A stretch of DNA of 10,939 nucleotides from an uncultured bacterium (GTDB lineage Bacteria > Actinomycetota > Coriobacteriia > Coriobacteriales > Coriobacteriaceae): the NCBI GenBank assembly GCA_905215225.1, contig CAJMPM010000032.1:1-10939 (forward strand). The letters run 5' to 3'. The notes under the pieces are model-generated. The model was not told the DNA's origin and did not search any database. It was given only the letters and a program-made list of their open reading frames with translations. The translations under genes were made by a program, and so were the position numbers. Below are positions 5,684 through 10,939 of this stretch, piece after piece (the first letter of the stretch is position 1; each line of letters starts with the position of its first letter).

Positions 5684-6889
5684 CTACTTGACCTCGATGA
5701 GCTCGTACTTGCTCGTGCCCAGGCCGATCTTCTCGGCGTGCGCGATGCAGGTGCGCCAGTCGGTGTCGGGATGCGTGATGCAGAAGGGGTCCTTGGCCTG
5801 CTCGCCCTCCAGATGCTCGTGGTTGTGCTCCATCTTGGCCGCGCTATCGGTAAGCTCGGTGTTGGGCAGCGGCTCGGATGCCATGACGGCATCGGCACAG
5901 GCCTGGTCGATGGCGACCGGGTCGAAGCTCGCGAACATGCCGATATCGTTGACGATAGGCGTGTCGTTTTCGGGATGGCAATCGCAGTTGGGGCTAATGT
6001 CCATGGCGAGCGAAATGTGGAAGCTCGGGCGGCCGTCGACGACGGCCTTGGTGTACTCGGCGATCTTGCAGTTGAGCACGTCGGCCGCAGCGTCATGGCC
6101 GGGCTTGATGGCGTCCTGGTTGCACACGCCGATGCAGCGGCCGCAACCCACGCAGCGATCGTGGTCGATGGCGGCCACGTGGACCGTGCGGGTGCTGCCG
6201 TTGGCAAGCTCGCGCTCGCGGGTGTCGTCAAACGAGATAGCGTTGTGCGCACAGACCTTTTCGCAGGCACGGCAGCCAACACAGTGCGCGGTCGCGACGT
6301 TCGGCTTGCCGGCGGCATGCTGCTCCATCTTGCCGGCGCGGCTGCCGCCGCCCATGCCCAGGTTCTTCATGGCGCCGCCAAAGCCGGCCTGCTCATGGCC
6401 CTTAAAGTGGGTGAGGCTAATCACGATATCGGCATCCATGAGTGCCCGACCGATCTTGGCCTCGCGCACGTACTCGCCGCCCTCGACCGGGACGAGCGCC
6501 TCGTCGGTACCCTTGAGGCCGTCGGCGATGATGATCTGGCAACCCGTGGCATACGGGGTAAAGCCGTTCTGGTAGGCGGTGTCGATGTGCTCGAGCGCGT
6601 TTTTGCGGCTACCCACATAGAGCGTGTTGCAGTCGGTGAGGAAGGGCTTGCCTCCCAGCTCCTTCACGACATCCGCGACGGCGCGGGCGTAGTTGGGGCG
6701 CAAAAAGCTCAAGTTGCCCAACTCGCCAAAGTGAATCTTGATGGCGACGAACTTGTTCTCAAAGTCGATCTGCTCGATACCGGCGTGACGGATGAGGCGC
6801 TTGAGCTTGTCGAGCTGGCTCTCGCGAGCATGTGTGCGCAGGTTGGTGAAGTACACCTTAGCGGGTGCTGCGGGTGCAGTTGCGGTCAT
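5684..6889 (-). CDS. DUF362 domain protein with two [4Fe-4S] ferredoxin motifs
   Basis: This 401-residue protein has no signal or membrane helix, so it is probably cytoplasmic. The DUF362 region begins with 'KIHFGELGN' (51-59), followed by 'NTLYVGSRKN' (88-97), 'LTHFKGHEQAGFGGAMKNLG' (159-178) and 'GKMEQHA' (186-192). Two ferredoxin motifs are inserted: C203, C206, C209, C213 ('CVGCRACEKVC') and C246, C249, C252, C256 ('CVGCGRCIGVC'). These form a complete 2[4Fe-4S] module. DUF362 continues after the insert with 'ISPNCDCHPENDTPIVNDIG' (298-317) and 'SFDPVAIDQAC' (321-331). Such proteins are common in anaerobes. Their reaction is not established, and electron transfer is inferred from the clusters. 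The ATG is preceded by GAGGGG about 10 bases upstream. The gene shares the bidirectional terminator at 5598-5636. I could not find a clear promoter in 6890-6971. Confidence 0.95.
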   Translation of the reverse strand: MTATAPAAPAKVYFTNLRTHARESQLDKLKRLIRHAGIEQIDFENKFVAIKIHFGELGNLSFLRPNYARAVADVVKELGGKPFLTDCNTLYVGSRKNALEHIDTAYQNGFTPYATGCQIIIADGLKGTDEALVPVEGGEYVREAKIGRALMDADIVISLTHFKGHEQAGFGGAMKNLGMGGGSRAGKMEQHAAGKPNVATAHCVGCRACEKVCAHNAISFDDTRERELANGSTRTVHVAAIDHDRCVGCGRCIGVCNQDAIKPGHDAAADVLNCKIAEYTKAVVDGRPSFHISLAMDISPNCDCHPENDTPIVNDIGMFASFDPVAIDQACADAVMASEPLPNTELTDSAAKMEHNHEHLEGEQAKDPFCITHPDTDWRTCIAHAEKIGLGTSKYELIEVK

Positions 6890-6971
6890 AGATCTATCCC
6901 CTCGGTCTATATGGCGTTACAGACATAGAGGATGGTACCCGTTGAAGTAGGGTCAAAGTCAAGCGCGAAAC

Positions 6972-7030
6972 CTAGTCGTTGGGGACGTCCCTTTCCTGCC
7001 GGGCGGCGAAAGAATGTCCCCAGCGACTAG
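6972..7030. repeat. Long inverted repeat (composite GGGGACGT hairpin)
   Basis: The arms 6972-6986 and 7016-7030 pair over 15 consecutive positions, including one G-T wobble. Pairing continues with few mismatches almost to the loop at 7000-7002. A third unit of the same 20-base word lies at 7037-7056. The three units are plus-strand 6973-6992, minus-strand 7029-7010 and minus-strand 7056-7037, sharing the consensus TAGTCRYYGGGGACRTYCYT. It may end transcription of the ABC permease gene, though its T-tract is poor. The look is that of a dispersed intergenic palindromic element. Confidence 0.8.
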
Positions 7031-7036
7031 TCTTTT

Positions 7037-7056
7037 AGGAACGTCCCCGATGACTA
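7037..7056 (-). repeat. Third unit of the composite repeat, containing the permease stop codon
   Basis: The minus strand here matches the unit at 7029-7010 at 15 of 20 positions, and all five differences are transitions. Its first three bases, TAG, are the stop codon of the ABC permease gene. This arm has the same orientation as the right arm of the hairpin, so it could compete with it for pairing with the left arm at 6973-6992. Confidence 0.65.
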
Positions 7057-9720
7057 CTCTTGGACTTTAAGGGCTTCGGCCAGGCTGACGCGCTTGATAG
7101 AACGCGTGTGCAGCAGCGCCACGACCAGGTAGGTCGCAAAGCCAATGCCGACGCACGCCGTCATGGACCAAGCGGGCACGTAGATCTCGATATTGCCGTT
7201 GTAGGCGAGCAGCATCGAGCGGAAGATGGCCGTGAGCGAGCCAATAATGACCGGCAGGCTCAGCACGAGTGACGCCACCACGCACAGCGTGATCGAGCGG
7301 ATGTACAGATGCGAGATCTCGCTATCGCGATAGCCAAAGACCTTCATGTAGCTGATCGACCGGGCGCTGTGGTCGATCACAGCCTTGGTCAGCAGGTACA
7401 TAAACAGCAGAAAGATAAACACCGCGAGCCCAACCATCATGCCGATCATTTTGCTCATCATGCCGATAAACTGGTCGCCCACGGCGCGCATGTCGTCGGG
7501 CGTGGTGTCGCCGGCAAAGTAACGAGCATCGAGATCGAGCTTCTCGTCGCTCACATAGCCGTTAAAGTAGGCGGCGTCGTTGTCGAACAGCTCGTTAAAG
7601 TCGTCGATACTCATATAGATATTCATGTCCGACTTGGAGCCCCAGGCACAGTCCTTGCCCGCGTACTCAAGGGAATAATGCTCGCCCTCGTACTTGTCGC
7701 TGAGCGTGACCTTCTGGCCCTCGCTCCAGCCAAACTTATCGAGCAGACCGCCGCCAAAGACGATGCGCCCATCGCCGACGTTGAGGTCTTTCCAATAGCG
7801 CGAATCGGTTGAAATGCCGTAGACGGAAATCGTCTCCTCGCCATTTCCATCGCCGCGGTCGTATTGCAGCTGGTAAACGGCGTATTTCTCAGCCTGTGCG
7901 ATTGCGCCCGCGCCGTTGTCGGTCGTATTGACCGGGTGAATATCGTCGTTGTCAGTGTCAATCTTGGAGGCTTTGTCGATCAGGTCGATAGCCTCATCAC
8001 GGTTGCAGCCGAGGGCATCGGCAAGATCATCGAGGCGCGCATAAAGCGTATCCTTCTTGTCCTGGACCTTGGCAAGCGCATCCTGCGCCGCAGTCAGGCT
8101 CTCGGCAGACGGAGATGCGGTCGCGGCATCGGCTGCCGCCTGCGCCGCATCGGCCGCGTCGTCAAGCTCGCCATCGGCATCCTGGGCGGCGGAAAGCAGC
8201 GCGCCGTCAACCGACTGCAGGCGCTCGAGTGCCGACCACTGCTCGCGCTCCTCGGCGGTTCCCTCGAGCTCCAGCGGAGCCTTGAGCGTGTATTGGTGCT
8301 CGGCGACCAGGCTTGTCTCGAGGTTGTCGGCGTAGTGCGTCATCGTGGGCAGAATCGCCAGGCCAAAGAGCAGCAGCAGCGAGGCAAACGCAATGCCCAC
8401 GAAGAGCGTGGCGAAGTTGCCCAGGTTGCGCAGGAAGATACGCAGGCGGAAGCGGGAAACAAAACCCATGCGCTCCGGCAGCTGCAAGCCGCGCTTGGTG
8501 CCCGATTTGCCGCTCGCCTCGTGACGAAGGAACTGCAACGGCGTCTTGCCCATCTTGCGAAGCAGGCCCACCAGCGTAATGAGGATGAGCGCGGCGGCGG
8601 GAACCACGGCGCACTTCACAAAGATCTCCCAGCTCCAGTACACCTGGAAGGGCGGCAGGCTGTACGAACCGTAATAGAGGCTGCGCATGGGCTCGGTAAA
8701 GAACACAACGCCGAGCGCGGTGCCCAAAAGCGCCGCGAGCACGCCCACGATGGCGGGAAGTGCCAGGTAGTGCAGCACGATCTCGCGACGACGATAGCCG
8801 CTGGCGAGCAGCGTGCCGATGATGGCGCTTTCCTCCTCGATGGTGGCGTCGGTAAGGACCACAAAGACAAACGCCATGATCACGATGATGATGTCGAGCA
8901 GCGTCATCCACATCATGGAGTCGCCGTCCACGTCGTCGCGCGCATAGCCAATGCCCTGGTTGGAATCGGCGTCGATGAGGTCATCCACGCGCGCATCGGC
9001 ATCGGTCAGCGCCTCGACCATATCCTGCTCCGCATCGATGCGATCCGCGGTGGGGAGGTCGCGATCGGTAAAGGTGAAGGAGTAGGTGTAGGCGGGTGCG
9101 CCGCCGGCATCTTCGAGCGCGGCAAAGCCGCTATCGGTGACCTCGGCCACGCCGTACGTGATGGTGTTCACCGTAAAGTCCGAATTGTTGAGGAACAGCG
9201 CCTGGCTATCGGGCTGGGTCATGATGCCGCAGATGGTGTAGGTGCGGCCCTCGAGCTCGACCTTATCGCCCACGGCGAGGTCGTTGTTGGTGGCGAAGAC
9301 GCGGTCGATTGCCACCTCATCGTCCGTCTTGGGCTGCCTGCCCTCACAGTAGGACGCGATATCGACCTTGGTGCGGTGCGCATAGGTGCGCAGCGTGCGC
9401 TTGGTGCCGTCGTCGCCGGCGGTCTTTTTGATGATGGCGTCGATGGAGAAATTCTTGTAGAGCGTAACGCCGCCGACGTCGCCGGCTGCATCCTCGGCCG
9501 CCTTGAGCTGATCTTTGGTGGCCTCGAAGGAGGTGGTCACGCGACCGTCCTCAATCGTGTACGCATCGCGCATGTCGTCGATAAGGCAACCGATGGAATG
9601 CGCCGCGAGCAAAAAGCCCGAGGTAAGGGCGATGCTTCCGCACATAAGCAAAAAGATGCCCAGGTACTTGCCAATATTGCGGCGCAGCTCGCGCGGGAGA
9701 CGTTTTGCGAGAGGTGTCAT
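7054..9720 (-). CDS. ABC transporter permease, FtsX/MacB type, two FtsX domains
   Basis: This 888-residue protein has about eight membrane helices, near residues 21-44, 269-289, 320-341, 366-387, 435-456, 754-780, 809-829 and 851-870. The first helix is followed by a large extracytoplasmic domain (45-268), then the first FtsX three-helix block. A second extracytoplasmic domain (457-753) and a second FtsX block follow, ending in the common 'LAEALKVQE' tail. Residues about 495-590 of the second domain are rich in Ala, Asp and Gln and probably form a long helical hairpin or coiled coil. Transporters of this type work by mechanotransmission, exporting lipoproteins or peptides or acting on the envelope, rather than moving substrate through a channel. 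I chose the ATG at 9720, 8 bases after the ATPase stop, over an in-frame TTG at 9735 that has no ribosome site and overlaps the ATPase. The substrate is unknown. Confidence 0.94.
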   Translation of the reverse strand: MTPLAKRLPRELRRNIGKYLGIFLLMCGSIALTSGFLLAAHSIGCLIDDMRDAYTIEDGRVTTSFEATKDQLKAAEDAAGDVGGVTLYKNFSIDAIIKKTAGDDGTKRTLRTYAHRTKVDIASYCEGRQPKTDDEVAIDRVFATNNDLAVGDKVELEGRTYTICGIMTQPDSQALFLNNSDFTVNTITYGVAEVTDSGFAALEDAGGAPAYTYSFTFTDRDLPTADRIDAEQDMVEALTDADARVDDLIDADSNQGIGYARDDVDGDSMMWMTLLDIIIVIMAFVFVVLTDATIEEESAIIGTLLASGYRRREIVLHYLALPAIVGVLAALLGTALGVVFFTEPMRSLYYGSYSLPPFQVYWSWEIFVKCAVVPAAALILITLVGLLRKMGKTPLQFLRHEASGKSGTKRGLQLPERMGFVSRFRLRIFLRNLGNFATLFVGIAFASLLLLFGLAILPTMTHYADNLETSLVAEHQYTLKAPLELEGTAEEREQWSALERLQSVDGALLSAAQDADGELDDAADAAQAAADAATASPSAESLTAAQDALAKVQDKKDTLYARLDDLADALGCNRDEAIDLIDKASKIDTDNDDIHPVNTTDNGAGAIAQAEKYAVYQLQYDRGDGNGEETISVYGISTDSRYWKDLNVGDGRIVFGGGLLDKFGWSEGQKVTLSDKYEGEHYSLEYAGKDCAWGSKSDMNIYMSIDDFNELFDNDAAYFNGYVSDEKLDLDARYFAGDTTPDDMRAVGDQFIGMMSKMIGMMVGLAVFIFLLFMYLLTKAVIDHSARSISYMKVFGYRDSEISHLYIRSITLCVVASLVLSLPVIIGSLTAIFRSMLLAYNGNIEIYVPAWSMTACVGIGFATYLVVALLHTRSIKRVSLAEALKVQE

Positions 9721-9728
9721 GGCGCCGC

Positions 9729-10442
<714 letters not shown>

Positions 10443-10471
10443 GGTATCCCCCATTGTTAGCCTTGTACTAC

Positions 10472-10501
10472 TTTATGAACGTAATAGTAAACCTTGGCGA
10501 A
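10472..10501 (-). promoter_or_regulatory. Possible promoter of the ABC exporter operon
   Basis: On the minus strand TTCGCC (10496-10501) and CATAAA (10472-10477) are 18 bases apart. A TACTAT word (10484-10489) is a second possible -10 box. The AT-rich stretch 10455-10535 is the only non-coding DNA ahead of the ATPase gene. It also contains inverted TACTA/TAGTA words at 10466-10470 and 10485-10489, which might be regulatory. The exact promoter is uncertain. Confidence 0.35.
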
Positions 10502-10535
10502 CTATTTTGGGGCGAGGCCTAGGATTTATTTCAGA

Positions 10536-10939
10536 CTAGGCGTGAGATTTGGCGCGTGCGAGGGCCAGACCTGCGGCGGCGATGGCCGCGGCAAAGAGCA
10601 CCGTGACGCCCAGATCGCAAGTGATGTCGCCCAACACGGTGGGCGTCAGGTCCGCGGCGAGCGCCTTGCCGATCGCGTCGTTCACCCAATACGTCGGCAC
10701 AAAATGCGCCGCGGTCTGCACGGCCGAGCCCATGAGCGACAGCGGCATCCAGGCACCGCCCAAAAACGTCATGAGCATGCCGAGTAAGTTGCCCACACCG
10801 TTGAGCAGCTCCTCGCGTGCGCCCAAGCTCGACAGCGCAAAGCCAACGGCCAGAGGCGTGCACGCCAGCGCAACCGTCGCCGCCAGCGCCAGGCACACAC
10901 GGCCCCCGCCGACCTCGGCACCCGCGCCGGCCACGCCCC
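10536..10939 (-). CDS. ABC-2 type transporter permease, C-terminal part (cut by window edge)
   Basis: The frame is open to the right edge, so about 134 C-terminal residues are seen and the start lies outside. A GTG at 10934 is not a credible start because coding continues past it. The visible part has three hydrophobic segments. It contains the layout typical of ABC-2 permeases: 'LNGVGNLLGMLMTFLGGAWM' followed by 'PLSLMGSAVQTAAHFVPTYW', where a Pro-rich turn joins a membrane helix to an amphipathic stretch. A last helix (about 108-127) precedes a short basic tail, 'ARAKSHA'. Such proteins form the channel of drug, lipid or polysaccharide exporters. Its ATPase is expected just right of the window. 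It is separated from the ABC exporter at 9729-10442 by 93 bases and is probably a different system of another fold class. Confidence 0.85.
   Translation of the reverse strand, partial: GVAGAGAEVGGGRVCLALAATVALACTPLAVGFALSSLGAREELLNGVGNLLGMLMTFLGGAWMPLSLMGSAVQTAAHFVPTYWVNDAIGKALAADLTPTVLGDITCDLGVTVLFAAAIAAAGLALARAKSHA

Noticed and set aside
5738..6928. A 396-codon plus-strand frame opposite the DUF362 gene
   Set aside because: The minus-strand product has two perfect [4Fe-4S] motifs, so the plus-strand frame is a shadow.
10517..10541. Six-base stem GCCTAG/CTAGGC after the ABC-2 gene as a terminator
   Set aside because: The stem is short, the loop is 13 bases and no T-tract follows.

Overview
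The window is GC-rich bacterial chromosome, mostly coded on the minus strand. Gene families, base composition and a GGGGACGT-type intergenic hairpin suggest a Gram-positive actinobacterium of the class Coriobacteriia, perhaps Collinsella. That placement rests on general resemblance, not on a marker gene. No rRNA, tRNA, CRISPR array, transposase or phage gene is visible. I support ten protein genes (one cut by the right edge), two hairpin terminators, several promoters, a pair of operator-like palindromes and one composite repeat.

Layout. At 39-1291 a probable promoter (perfect TATAAT) drives a YtxH-like envelope protein whose stop overlaps the start of a PRC-barrel protein. At 1371-3605 a CorC/CNNM-type CBS-domain membrane protein is followed after 24 bases by a small protein whose N-terminal half resembles the N-terminal domain of cyanophycin synthetase. 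At 3715-4398 is a hemolysin III / PAQR-type seven-helix protein. The gap 4399-4584 is a divergent regulatory region. It holds a well-formed plus-strand promoter bracketed by two copies of the palindrome GTTGAYGYATYAAC, which precedes a membrane-anchored alpha/beta hydrolase (4585-5550), the only plus-strand gene. A strong bidirectional terminator at 5598-5636 separates it from a convergent DUF362 protein with two [4Fe-4S] motifs (5684-6889). The gap 6890-7053 holds a three-unit repeat that folds into a long hairpin. Last come an ABC exporter made of an FtsX/MacB-type permease and its ATPase (7054-10442) and the C-terminal part of a separate ABC-2 permease (10536 to the edge).

The genes look like envelope and housekeeping modules, not a single pathway. 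The items most worth a second look are the twin operators, the stand-alone cyanophycin-synthetase-like domain, the composite hairpin whose first unit includes the stop codon of the permease, and the stop-codon bias: nine of ten genes end in TAG and none in TGA. I see no clear evidence of a wholly new multi-gene system.
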